A stretch of 64,000 nt of DNA, taken from positions 26,353 through 90,352 of the forward strand of contig CACYQZ010000010.1 of NCBI GenBank assembly GCA_902776665.1. Reading direction: 5' to 3'. Positions 1 to 7,058 of this stretch are shown piece after piece. The DNA comes from an uncultured Prevotellaceae bacterium (GTDB lineage: Bacteria; Bacteroidota; Bacteroidia; Bacteroidales; Bacteroidaceae). The notes beneath the pieces were generated by a model. It was not told the DNA's origin, did not search any database, and saw only the letters and a program-made list of their open reading frames with translations. A program made the position numbers and the translations under genes. Position 1 is the stretch's first letter. Each line of letters opens with the position of its first letter.

Positions 1-35
1 GTCTGGGCGAGGTGTTGTTGCATTTTTCCGTACAT
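1..35 (-). CDS. kbl: Glycine C-acetyltransferase (2-amino-3-ketobutyrate CoA ligase), 5' fragment
   Basis: Only the first 11 complete codons are present, reading MYGKMQQHLAQ from the ATG at 35 leftwards; the gene continues beyond the left edge. This N-terminus matches the conserved start of Bacteroidota 2-amino-3-ketobutyrate CoA ligases as I recall them. The enzyme is a PLP-dependent protein that cleaves 2-amino-3-ketobutyrate with CoA to glycine and acetyl-CoA. It lies head to head with the threonine-dehydrogenase-type gene at 207, which makes its substrate, so context supports the call. A -7 box (82..89) precedes it. The fragment is too short for independent proof. Confidence 0.7.
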   Translation of the reverse strand, partial: MYGKMQQHLAQ

Positions 36-76
36 AGTTTTATTGTTTAGTTGTTTAGATGTTTAGTTGTTGAATC
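36..76. repeat. Short degenerate tandem repeat in the kbl leader
   Basis: The units GTTTAGTTG, TTTAGATG and TTTAGTTG follow one another between the kbl start and its -7 box, a period of about 9. It would lie in the 5' leader of kbl. It looks like the other tandem arrays of the window but has a different period. No function can be read from it. Confidence 0.5.
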
Positions 77-81
77 GTCTG

Positions 82-89
82 CAAAGTTA
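82..89 (-). promoter_or_regulatory. -7 box of kbl promoter
   Basis: On the minus strand this reads TAACTTTG, a perfect match to the Bacteroidota -7 consensus TAnnTTTG, about 47 nt upstream of the kbl start. No clear -33 TTTG is seen at the expected spacing. Confidence 0.5.
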
Positions 90-140
90 GTGAAAATTTT
101 GGAACGAGCGAGAAAAAAAGAAAAATTATTTCAAGAATTG

Positions 141-171
141 TTGGCAGGTATGCGATTTTTGTTTAATTTTG
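141..171 (+). promoter_or_regulatory. Promoter of the threonine dehydrogenase-like gene
   Basis: TTG (141..143) and TAATTTTG (164..171) are separated by 20 nt, matching the Bacteroidota -33/-7 promoter. The -7 box ends 35 nt before the start codon at 207. The divergent kbl promoter lies about 50 nt away. Confidence 0.65.
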
Positions 172-206
172 CGCCTTGAAAGAAATCAATTATTACTGAC
201 GACAAT

Positions 207-1160
207 ATGAAAAACGTATTAGTGATTGGTTCGACGGGACAGATTGGTTCTGAATTGACCCGTGAACTTCGGAAACGCTACGGTGCCGAAAACATCGTGG
301 CTGGTTATATCCCTGGTGCTGAACCGACGGGTGAACTGCGCGACGGCGGACCGTCGGCGATTGCAGACGTGACGAATGGCGAGCAGATTGCCGAAACGGT
401 GAAGAAGTACAAAATCGACACGATTTACAACCTCGCCGCACTGCTTTCGGTGGTGGCTGAGCGCAAGCCGCTCTTGGCGTGGAAAATCGGTATCGACGGC
501 CTGCTCAACATCCTTGAGGTGGCGCGTGAGAATGGCTGTGCGGTGTTTACGCCGAGCAGCATCGGTTCGTTCGGACCGGAAACGCCCCGAATGATGACGC
601 CGCAGGACACCGTGCAGCGTCCGCGCACGATTTATGGCGTGTCGAAGGTGACGACGGAGTTGCTGTCGGACTACTACCACCACAAATATGGTGTCGATAC
701 GCGCTCGGTGCGCTTCCCGGGCATCATTTCCTACCTGACACCTCCGGGTGGCGGTACGACTGACTACGCTGTCGATATTTTCTACTCTGCCGTGCGTGGC
801 GAGAAGTTCGTCTGCCCCATCAAGGAAGGCACGCTGATGGATATGATGTATATGCCCGACGCGCTCCACGCAGCCATTTCGCTGATGGAAGCCGACCCCA
901 CGCGCCTCGTTCACCACAATGGTTTCAACGTGGCGGCGATGAGTTTTGCGCCGGAGACGATTTTCGCGGAAATCAAGAAGTTCAAGCCTGAATTTGAGAT
1001 GGAATACGATGTCGATCCGCTCAAGCAGTCGATTGCCGACTCGTGGCCCGACCGCTTGGACGACTCGGCAGCCCGCGAGGAATGGGATTGGCAGCCGAAG
1101 TTCGACATCACTGCGATGACGCAGGATATGCTCGAACAACTGAGCCTTCGTATGAATTGA
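207..1160 (+). CDS. NAD-dependent epimerase/dehydratase, L-threonine 3-dehydrogenase type
   Basis: A 317-residue short-chain dehydrogenase of the extended (epimerase) class. A Rossmann NAD motif GSTGQIG is at residues 8-14, YGVSK with the catalytic Tyr and Lys is near residues 146-150, and SSIGSFGP precedes it. These features match the epimerase-type threonine dehydrogenase that oxidises L-threonine to 2-amino-3-ketobutyrate. The divergent kbl gene, which uses that product, supports a threonine-to-glycine pathway. The ATG at 207 follows a good promoter. The last 53 bp overlap the 3' end of the convergent NigD-like gene. A sugar-nucleotide epimerase is the main alternative but is less likely given the neighbour. 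Confidence 0.85.
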   Translation: MKNVLVIGSTGQIGSELTRELRKRYGAENIVAGYIPGAEPTGELRDGGPSAIADVTNGEQIAETVKKYKIDTIYNLAALLSVVAERKPLLAWKIGIDGLLNILEVARENGCAVFTPSSIGSFGPETPRMMTPQDTVQRPRTIYGVSKVTTELLSDYYHHKYGVDTRSVRFPGIISYLTPPGGGTTDYAVDIFYSAVRGEKFVCPIKEGTLMDMMYMPDALHAAISLMEADPTRLVHHNGFNVAAMSFAPETIFAEIKKFKPEFEMEYDVDPLKQSIADSWPDRLDDSAAREEWDWQPKFDITAMTQDMLEQLSLRMN

Positions 1161-1803
1161 CTATGAGTTTGACGGGCTGGGTTCCGCTCATCGGAATGCT
1201 GGCATAGATGCGCGTGCTGTAGTATTGCGGCACGGTGCCCTGGTCGTGGAGGAGCGTAAGACACAGTGTGTCGTTGCGCTCTTCGCTCATCATACCGATG
1301 CTTTGACGGGCTTTCTCGTCGTCGGGTTGTCCGGTTTTGAGGAGGAAGGTGAGGTTGAGGTAGGCAGCCCCTTGTTGGGTGTTGGGTGTTAGGTGTTGGG
1401 TGTTGGGAGTTGGGAGTTGGCAGCGGCTGAGCCACGCGCTTTCGAAGGTGACGGGGTCGAATTTCGGATTTTTGACCTCATCGGCGGCGGTTGGCAGTAG
1501 CACATAGACCCGTTGCAGGCTGATGGGTTCGTTTCCAGTGGGTTTTTGGTTGAAATAGAGCAGGGCGCGGTAGAACGTATCGGCCTTTTCCGTCCATTTC
1601 ACGTTGAACGGTGCAGCAAAACGGATGGTTTTGCCCTCGTCGTTGATGGCGTAGTCGATTTGCTGTGGTGCGGCGGTGTGTGCCTCCACGAAATCGGCAC
1701 GGAGATAACTTAAATCGCCGTCGCCATCGTCGTAATTCGTTGTCGTACAGGCTGTTAGTAGATAACAGGTAATAGGTAATAGGTAATAGGTGATTTTTTT
1801 CAT
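1108..1803 (-). CDS. NigD-like lipoprotein with repeat-derived segments
   Basis: A 231-residue protein that resembles the NigD-like lipoproteins of Bacteroidota (features: W-x-E-K-A-D, AAYLNLTFLLKTG, and LLHDQGTVPQYYS followed by SIPM near the C-terminus). Family function is unknown. The N-terminus is a lipoprotein signal peptide with lipobox LTAC at residues 16-19, so the mature protein should be lipid-anchored. Two parts are encoded by 7-bp tandem repeats: the hydrophobic core of the signal peptide (residues 4-13) and a Pro/Thr/Asn/Gln segment near residues 128-143. It starts 15 bp after the acyltransferase stop, so it is the last gene of the PASTA-rluD-ddl operon. It overlaps the convergent epimerase by 53 bp. 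Confidence 0.6.
   Translation of the reverse strand: MKKITYYLLPITCYLLTACTTTNYDDGDGDLSYLRADFVEAHTAAPQQIDYAINDEGKTIRFAAPFNVKWTEKADTFYRALLYFNQKPTGNEPISLQRVYVLLPTAADEVKNPKFDPVTFESAWLSRCQLPTPNTQHLTPNTQQGAAYLNLTFLLKTGQPDDEKARQSIGMMSEERNDTLCLTLLHDQGTVPQYYSTRIYASIPMSGTQPVKLIVNSYEGSVVRAYPASSQ
1373..1420. repeat. TGTTGGG heptamer array inside the NigD-like gene
   Basis: Units TGTTGGG, TGTTAGG and GAGTTGG follow one another over 48 bp, which is 16 codons, so the reading frame is kept. On the minus strand it encodes a segment such as LPTPNTQHLTPNTQQ. Because 7 and 3 share no factor, the peptide repeat also has a period of seven residues. Confidence 0.85.
1763..1793. repeat. CCTATTA heptamer array encoding a signal peptide core
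   Basis: Read on the minus strand, CCTATTA-type units repeat about four times right after ATGAAAAAAAT. The translated product ITYYLLPITCYLL is the hydrophobic stretch before the lipobox of the NigD-like protein. The same unit forms the inverted repeat at 18820..18869. Confidence 0.8.
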
Positions 1804-1818
1804 ATTTTTTTTACTCTT

Positions 1819-3069
1819 TTACTTTTTTACCTTTAAATAATTCTTCAACGGATTCGCGTACATTGTTAAAATGCGCTCGCGCAGGAAAGGTACGTCCTTC
1901 TCGGGCAGTGTGATTTTCGCGATTTGTTGGGCGATGTAATCCTCGACATTCAGGCGATCTTTCTCGGTGTAGTGCGCGATGAATTCGCCCTTTCCGCTGA
2001 GCAAGTCGGCGGCGCAGTAGTTGATGGGGTAGAGGCGGTAGTTTCGATGCAATTCCGTGTCGATGCGCTGTGCGAGAGCCGCATAAAATTCGTTTTTCGG
2101 CAGGTCTTTCAACTCGTCGATCCACGTGTTGATGGGGGCGGCGCAGTGATAGTGCACGCGACCTTTGTAGCCGAAAATGCCCGTGCGCATATTGTCGAGG
2201 TCGTCCTGACGGCTCTTTTTGAACGACGGATTGTCGCGTTTTTGCTGAAATTCCTGTGCTTTCAGGTAGTCGCAGGGGTCGTATTCGTAGCTGATGGTGA
2301 GGGGGACGATGTTCAGGGGTGTTAGGTGTTGGGTGATAGGTGTTGGGTGTTGGGTGTTGGCACCCATGGCGAGCATTTTCAGCACCGATTCCTGTGTGCG
2401 GTCGTCGGAGTCCTTCGCACGTCCTTCGCGCTGCGCCAGCCAGATGTTTTCGTGTTTTTCGGTGACGGCGTGGTGGATGTAGCGGCTCATCAGTTGGCTC
2501 GATTCGAGCATAGCGCGTGGCGTGAGGCCGCGTCGCACGATGAACGCCTTGTTCATCCGCACGAGCCGCTTGATCCACGGATAGATGAGTAGGTTGTCGC
2601 CGATACCGATTTCGACAGTGGTCGGATAGCCGTTGTCGATGAGGAGCACGTCGAGGAAGGCCGAGTCGAGCACGATGTCGCGGTGGTTGGTGAGGAAGGT
2701 GTAGCGAGGCTGGGTGTTGGGTGTTGGGTGATAGGTGATAGGTGATAGGTGTTGGGTGTTGGGTGTTGGGTGTTGGCTTCCCGACTCCTTTACTCCCTTA
2801 CTCCTCAACTCCTCATCATCGAACGTACATCCATCGGTATGTTTGCGAATGATGTACTTCACGACGGGTTTCATAAAGCGTTTTTGGAATTGCAGCGGCG
2901 TTTCCACACCCGTGAATGCCAGTCGCAGCAATCCTTTCCGTAGGAATTTCGGTAGCCACGGCGCAAAACCTTTCAGCACGGCGTTGAATTGTCGGTCGTC
3001 GAGCAATTCCTCGAATGCCTGTCGCATTTCGCCAGTTTCGTAAGGGCGAATCTCATCAAAATCCTTCAT
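1819..3069 (-). CDS. Glycerol-phosphate/lysophosphatidate-type acyltransferase with two repeat insertions
   Basis: A 416-residue PlsC/PlsB-like acyltransferase. The catalytic block NHRDIVLD (about residues 128-135) resembles the H(X4)D motif, and AQREGRAKD (about 212-220) resembles the glycerolipid-binding EGTR motif. It probably transfers a fatty acyl chain to a glycerol-phosphate or related lipid at the inner membrane. Two in-frame segments built of PTPNTQH-like repeats lie at about residues 99-121, just before the catalytic block, and 237-251. Without them the length would be near 380. The start ATG overlaps the ddl stop (ATGA), showing translational coupling. The exact acyl acceptor cannot be told from sequence. 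Confidence 0.75.
   Translation of the reverse strand: MKDFDEIRPYETGEMRQAFEELLDDRQFNAVLKGFAPWLPKFLRKGLLRLAFTGVETPLQFQKRFMKPVVKYIIRKHTDGCTFDDEELRSKGVKESGSQHPTPNTQHLSPITYHPTPNTQPRYTFLTNHRDIVLDSAFLDVLLIDNGYPTTVEIGIGDNLLIYPWIKRLVRMNKAFIVRRGLTPRAMLESSQLMSRYIHHAVTEKHENIWLAQREGRAKDSDDRTQESVLKMLAMGANTQHPTPITQHLTPLNIVPLTISYEYDPCDYLKAQEFQQKRDNPSFKKSRQDDLDNMRTGIFGYKGRVHYHCAAPINTWIDELKDLPKNEFYAALAQRIDTELHRNYRLYPINYCAADLLSGKGEFIAHYTEKDRLNVEDYIAQQIAKITLPEKDVPFLRERILTMYANPLKNYLKVKK
2317..2360. repeat. TGTTGGG heptamer array in the acyltransferase gene (distal)
   Basis: About six TGTTGGG/TGTTAGG/TGATAGG units in tandem, in frame, encoding roughly residues 237-251 of the acyltransferase (NTQHPTPITQHLTP). It lies after the EGRAKD motif, probably in a surface loop. 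Confidence 0.85.
2710..2815. repeat. Compound TGTTGGG / TGATAGG / ACTCCTT heptamer array in the acyltransferase gene (proximal)
   Basis: At 2710..2776 TGTTGGG units flank three TGATAGG units. This is followed at 2783..2815 by a different set of units (ACTCCTT, ACTCCCT, ACTCCTC). Both encode residues just before the catalytic NHRD motif of the acyltransferase. Two repeat families side by side in one gene suggest successive insertion or drift of the unit. Confidence 0.8.
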
Positions 3070-4061
3070 CAGAATTGGTTTTCAATGATTTCTGTCAATA
3101 CATCCTTGATGTCGAGCCCTGCCGCCCGTACTTGCTGCGGAATGAAGCTAGTGGCGGTCATTCCAGGCGTGGTGTTCACCTCGAGCATATTGATTTTGTC
3201 GGTGCCGTCGGCATTTTTCGTGACGATGTAGTCGATGCGGATGATGCCGTTGCAGTGCAGGATGTCGTAGATACGCGAGGTTTCGGCTTGCAGGGCGGCG
3301 GTGAGTTCGGGCGAGATACGTGCCGGTGTGATTTCATCGACCTGACCGTTGTATTTCGCGTCGTAGTCGAAAAATTCGTTGAACGTGACCACCTCTGTGA
3401 CGGGGAAAACGACACTTTTTTCCTTCGTTTTGTAGCAGCCCACCGTCACTTCGATGCCCTCCAAAAAGCACTCCACCATCACCTCGTCGCACTGCATAAA
3501 GGCATTGCGAAGCGCGGGTGCGAGTTGGTCGGCTTTTCTCACTTTCGACACACCGAAACTACTGCCGTCAGCCGCCGGTTTCACGAAGCAGGGCATTCCC
3601 AGCCGCGCCTCGATTTCAGCCTCGGAATATTTGTTTTCCTCGCCGCGCCGAATCATAATGCTGTCGGCCACGCCCACGCCGAAGCCCCGCAGGTAGTTGT
3701 TCAGCGCGAATTTGTCGAACGTCAGTGCTTCGACGAGTACGCCGCTGGTGGAGTAGGGCAGGTGGAGCAGGTCGAAATAGCCCTGCATCACGCCGTTTTC
3801 GCCCGGTGTGCCGTGGATGGTGATATAGGCATAGTCGAACCAGACAGTCTTGCCGTCGAGTTTGAACGAAAAGTCGTTTTTGTCGATTTTCGTCGTGCTA
3901 CCGTCGGGCAGATTCACGTTCCAGTCGAGTCCTTTCACATCGACGATGTAAACCGTGTAGCGGTCGTGGTCGATGAAGGAATAGATTCCTTGTGCCGAGC
4001 GCAGTGAAACGTCGTGTTCCGACGAGTCGCCGCCGCAAACGATGGCTATAGTTCTTTTCAT
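3069..4061 (-). CDS. ddl: D-alanine--D-alanine ligase
   Basis: A 330-residue ATP-grasp ligase that joins two D-alanines for peptidoglycan precursors in the cytoplasm. Visible signatures: the N-terminal GGDSSEHDVSLRSA motif, HGTPGENGVMQGYFD with the substrate-binding loop, VKPAADGSSFGVSKV for ATP binding, and the C-terminal IRIDY...MLEVNTTPGMT with metal-binding Glu/Asn. Length is normal for the family. It lies downstream of rluD (66 bp gap) and overlaps the acyltransferase start by 3 bp. Confidence 0.95.
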   Translation of the reverse strand: MKRTIAIVCGGDSSEHDVSLRSAQGIYSFIDHDRYTVYIVDVKGLDWNVNLPDGSTTKIDKNDFSFKLDGKTVWFDYAYITIHGTPGENGVMQGYFDLLHLPYSTSGVLVEALTFDKFALNNYLRGFGVGVADSIMIRRGEENKYSEAEIEARLGMPCFVKPAADGSSFGVSKVRKADQLAPALRNAFMQCDEVMVECFLEGIEVTVGCYKTKEKSVVFPVTEVVTFNEFFDYDAKYNGQVDEITPARISPELTAALQAETSRIYDILHCNGIIRIDYIVTKNADGTDKINMLEVNTTPGMTATSFIPQQVRAAGLDIKDVLTEIIENQF

Positions 4062-4062
4062 A

Positions 4063-4127
4063 TTTTGAATTTTGATGGTTGATTTTTGAATGTTGAATGA
4101 AATTTTTATGAATGATGATTTTTGAAT
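4063..4127. repeat. TTTTGAA/TTGAATG-type repeats between rluD and ddl
   Basis: The rluD-ddl gap is made of irregular units such as TTTTGAA, TTTTGAT, TTTTTGAATG and TTGAATG. It resembles the cleaner TTTTGAA array at 23663..23785. No promoter or terminator is apparent. Confidence 0.5.
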
Positions 4128-5207
4128 TTAAAAAGATTCTTGATTTTGATTGGCTGAGCCGTGGATATAATTTTTCCACTTGTTGATGACTTGTTCCATA
4201 TCGCTGGGCAACGGCGACGAGAAGTCCATTTGCTCGCCCGTCACGGGATGGCGGAAACCGAGCGTCTGGGCGTGAAGAACCTGACGCGGACAGAGCGCAA
4301 AACAGTTTTGGATGAAGGCTTTGTAGGTCGATGAACGCTGACCGCGCAAGATTTCCGTGCCGCCATAGCGCTCGTCGCAGAACAGCGGATGGCCGATGTG
4401 GCGCATGTGGGCGCGAATCTGGTGGGTGCGACCCGTTTCCAAGCGACATTCGACGAGCGTGGTGTAGCCAAAGCGCTCGACCACGCGCCAGTGAGTGACG
4501 GCGGGTTTGCCTATTTCGCTATCGGGCGGAAAAACCATCATCCGCAGGCGGTCGCGTGGGTCGCGGGCGATGTTGCCCTCGATGCGGCCTTCGTCCTCGG
4601 TGAAGTTGCACCAGACGAGCGCGAGATAGCTCCGATGGGTTTCGTGGTTGAAGAATTGCACGCCAAGCCGCGACTTTGCCTCGGGCGTTTTCGCCACGAC
4701 GAGCAAGCCGCTCGTGTCTTTGTCGATGCGGTGGACGAGGCCCACTTCGGGGTCGTTGGCATCGAATCGCGGGTCGTCTTTTAAATGCCACGCCACGGCA
4801 TTGATGAGTGTGCCGTGGAAATTGCCGGCACCCGGATGCACGACCATTCCGGCCGGCTTGTCGATGACCATCAGCGCGTCGTCTTCATAGACGATGTTGA
4901 GCGGAATGTCCTCGGCCTCGATGGTGGAATCGTGGCGCGGACGGTCGAGCATCAGCGTGATGATGTCGCCCGGACGAACCTTGTAATTGCTTTTCACAGG
5001 TCGATCGTTGACATGGACGAAGCCCGCATCGGCAGCCTTCTGGATGCGGTTGCGCGACGAATGTTGCATCTTTTCCTGCATATATTTGTCGATGCGCAGC
5101 GGAGCCTGTCCCGCATCGACTACGAAGCGGAAATGCTCGTAAAGCTCCTGATCCTCAGCGGTTTCAGCGTCGGAGAGCGTCAATTCGTCCAAATATTCGT
5201 CGTTCAT
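4128..5207 (-). CDS. rluD: RluA/RluD family 23S rRNA pseudouridine synthase
   Basis: A 359-residue protein with an acidic N-terminal extension, an S4 RNA-binding domain (about residues 36-95) and a pseudouridine synthase domain. The catalytic signature HRIDKDTSGLLVVAK contains the essential Asp. The C-terminal ETGRTHQIRAHM motif is also present. The enzyme isomerises uridines in 23S rRNA, for RluD those of helix 69. It sits between the PASTA protein and ddl, an arrangement I recall as common in Bacteroidota. The RluD subfamily assignment is by similarity; RluA-type paralogues are an alternative. Confidence 0.88.
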   Translation of the reverse strand: MNDEYLDELTLSDAETAEDQELYEHFRFVVDAGQAPLRIDKYMQEKMQHSSRNRIQKAADAGFVHVNDRPVKSNYKVRPGDIITLMLDRPRHDSTIEAEDIPLNIVYEDDALMVIDKPAGMVVHPGAGNFHGTLINAVAWHLKDDPRFDANDPEVGLVHRIDKDTSGLLVVAKTPEAKSRLGVQFFNHETHRSYLALVWCNFTEDEGRIEGNIARDPRDRLRMMVFPPDSEIGKPAVTHWRVVERFGYTTLVECRLETGRTHQIRAHMRHIGHPLFCDERYGGTEILRGQRSSTYKAFIQNCFALCPRQVLHAQTLGFRHPVTGEQMDFSSPLPSDMEQVINKWKNYIHGSANQNQESF

Positions 5208-5211
5208 CGGT

Positions 5212-5266
5212 CAATTTACAATTAACAATTTACAATTAACAACTCTCAACTGTCAACTTTCAACTG
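5212..5266. repeat. AATTTAC / AACTGTC heptamer array at the 3' end of the PASTA gene
   Basis: Units CAATTTA, CAATTAA, CAACTGT and CAACTTT run through the 45-bp gap between the PASTA gene and rluD. The array supplies the stop codon and the last codons of the PASTA gene, so repeat growth has set the end of that protein. The run is on one strand with no hairpin. Confidence 0.75.
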
Positions 5267-5939
5267 TTTTCGTGGTTGTTTCCTCTTCTTTCTTGGGAAT
5301 TCCCAACTCAAATTCGTCCAATTCTTCCTCTTCGTCGATTTCGGGATAAATTGGGTCGATGTAGTTGATGGAATCGCTGGCATCGCGCAGTCCGTTACCT
5401 ACTTGAATCACCACCGAGTCTTCGATGGAAATGCGGTCGCCCGTGACCACGTTCTTTCCGCGCACTGTCACGCCATAGACCCAGTCTTTCTCACCCGGAA
5501 TGAACTCTGGCATCGCCAGTTTGAAACCCATCGCCGAGAGTTTCGCCATCGCCTCGCGCAGCGAACTGTTGTCGATGATGTCGGGCAGCGTAATCGTCGG
5601 TGTTGTCAGTGCGTTCACGGTCAGGTAGATGATTCGCCCCGATTTCACGTGCGACCCCGGCTCAATCGACTGTTCGAGCACCACGTCGGGCGGCAGCGAT
5701 TTTACGTAACCCGTGTCGCCGACGATGACGATGAGTCCCATGTCGTCGAGGATGCTCTCGGCATCTTTGAACTTTTTGTTTTTCACGCTGGGCACCGTCA
5801 GGCTCTCGCCGTGGTGCGTGTAGAGGTCAAGCGCCAGTTTCACGCCGACCAAGAGCAGTGCCGCCACAACGAGCATCGCCAGCAGGTTGCCCCAGAGGTA
5901 GCCGCTCTTGAACTTTCCGAAAAACTCTGATGTCTTCAT
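5253..5939 (-). CDS. PASTA domain membrane protein
   Basis: A 228-residue protein with one transmembrane helix (about residues 20-42), two PASTA domains (about 46-110 and 114-182) and an acidic, Glu-rich tail. PASTA domains usually bind peptidoglycan fragments; here no kinase or transpeptidase domain is attached, so it is a stand-alone periplasmic sensor or scaffold. I take the start at 5939 (MKTSEFF) because the next upstream in-frame start, at 5966, falls inside the -7 box. It heads the operon with rluD, ddl, the acyltransferase and the NigD-like gene. Confidence 0.82.
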   Translation of the reverse strand: MKTSEFFGKFKSGYLWGNLLAMLVVAALLLVGVKLALDLYTHHGESLTVPSVKNKKFKDAESILDDMGLIVIVGDTGYVKSLPPDVVLEQSIEPGSHVKSGRIIYLTVNALTTPTITLPDIIDNSSLREAMAKLSAMGFKLAMPEFIPGEKDWVYGVTVRGKNVVTGDRISIEDSVVIQVGNGLRDASDSINYIDPIYPEIDEEEELDEFELGIPKKEEETTTKTVES

Positions 5940-5963
5940 TGTTTCTTTTTGAGATATTTGGTG

Positions 5964-5995
5964 CAAAGTTATTGAAAATTATGCACAACACCAAA
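5964..5995 (-). promoter_or_regulatory. Promoter of the PASTA-rluD-ddl operon
   Basis: On the minus strand TTTG (5992..5995) and TAACTTTG (5964..5971) are 20 nt apart, a consensus Bacteroidota promoter. It lies 25 nt upstream of the chosen start at 5939. Confidence 0.75.
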
Positions 5996-6083
5996 CGATT
6001 TGCGCATTTTTTGTCTGAAACAACAAAAGCAGCACAGGATTCGACCCATGCTGCCTCATTTGTTCTAATGCTTTCTCCTCGGA

Positions 6084-6239
6084 TTATTTTCCGTGGTGCT
6101 CGTCGGATACGGTCAACTTCTTGCGGCCTTTGGCGCGGCGTGAAGCCAGTACGCGACGACCATTCTTCGTTGCCATGCGCTCGCGGAAACCATGCTTGTT
6201 CACGCGGCGGCGGTTGTGGGGCTGAAATGTTCTTTTCAT
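6084..6239 (-). CDS. rpmH: 50S ribosomal protein L34 (bL34)
   Basis: A 51-residue, Arg/Lys-rich protein beginning [19 protein letters not shown], the unmistakable bL34 signature, followed by [19 protein letters not shown]. It is a small protein of the large ribosomal subunit. It sits alone between the PASTA operon and radC and has its own promoter (6293..6323). Confidence 0.95.
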   Translation of the reverse strand: MKRTFQPHNRRRVNKHGFRERMATKNGRRVLASRRAKGRKKLTVSDEHHGK

Positions 6240-6292
6240 TGTCTTATCGTTTTATTTTTGTTGTTTATTCTTGCGTATTCCAATTCGGGCTG

Positions 6293-6323
6293 CAAAATTA
6301 CACATTTTTTTTCAACCGACAAA
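6293..6323 (-). promoter_or_regulatory. Promoter of rpmH
   Basis: On the minus strand TTTG (6320..6323) and TAATTTTG (6293..6300) are 19 nt apart. The -7 region is embedded in GTGTAATTTTGCAGCCCGAA, an extended sequence almost identical to those before rpsL and tig. Confidence 0.75.
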
Positions 6324-6368
6324 AAAATCGGCAAAAAAACTTCATAAAAAGCCGATTTTTTTACTTTT

Positions 6369-7058
6369 TCAGAGCTTTCCTTGCTCGTGATAGCTGAAAT
6401 AACTGCCGTCGCAGACGATGATGTGGTCGAGGAAATGGATGCGCATGGTTTCGCAGGCTCGCCTGACGCGCTCGGTCAGTCGGTCGTCGTCTTTGCTGGG
6501 TGTCGGGATGCCCGACGGATGGTTGTGGCAGAGGGCGAGCACCGTAGCGTTGGCGAGGATGGCCTCGCGCATGATGACGCGCACATCGACCGCCGTTTCG
6601 GTAATGCCGCCGTGCGAGATGCGAAGCGTTTTGATGAGGCGGTATTTCTGGTTCATCAACACAATCCACGACTCTTCGACGTCGAGGTCTTGCATTTTCG
6701 GGTGCATCAACGCGTAGATGGCGGTGGGCGAACCCACGTCTTTGCGTTCCTCAGCCCTTTCGAGTTGCCGGCGTTTGCCCAGTTCGCAGGCAGCGAGAAT
6801 CGTGATGGCTTTCGCCTCGCCGATGCCGTTGTACTCGCAGAGCTCGCGAATCGTCTTCTTGCCGAGGGTGTTGAGGTTGTTTTGGCAATCGCTGAGAATC
6901 TGTTTCATCAATTCCACAGCAGTTATGCCAGGCCGCCCCGACCCAATCAGGATAGCTAACAACTCCGCATCGCTAAGTGCTTCCGCACCCAAGTCGCGCA
7001 ATCTCTCGCGTGGCTGGTCGTCAGACGACCATTGTGCTATCGTCAGTCTTTCGTTCAT
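6369..7058 (-). CDS. radC: RadC family JAB-domain protein
   Basis: A 229-residue protein with an N-terminal helix-hairpin-helix region (RERLRDLGAEALSDAELLAILIGSG) and a C-terminal JAB/MPN metalloprotease-like domain with the metal motif HNHPSG followed by S-x-D-D. The family was once linked to DNA repair; its true role is unsettled. The start overlaps the stop of the glycosyltransferase gene (ATGA), so the two are translationally coupled. Confidence 0.92.
   Translation of the reverse strand: MNERLTIAQWSSDDQPRERLRDLGAEALSDAELLAILIGSGRPGITAVELMKQILSDCQNNLNTLGKKTIRELCEYNGIGEAKAITILAACELGKRRQLERAEERKDVGSPTAIYALMHPKMQDLDVEESWIVLMNQKYRLIKTLRISHGGITETAVDVRVIMREAILANATVLALCHNHPSGIPTPSKDDDRLTERVRRACETMRIHFLDHIIVCDGSYFSYHEQGKL

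Noticed and set aside
219-1139. Long antisense open frame (306 codons) opposite the epimerase gene
   Set aside because: It mirrors a coding gene with strong codon bias and has no recognisable protein. Many such frames occur opposite GC-rich genes here, for example 10636..13185 and 28885..30657.
911-1435. Frame with PTPNTQHPTPNTQHP peptides
   Set aside because: It is another frame of the same repeat array plus antisense of the epimerase gene.
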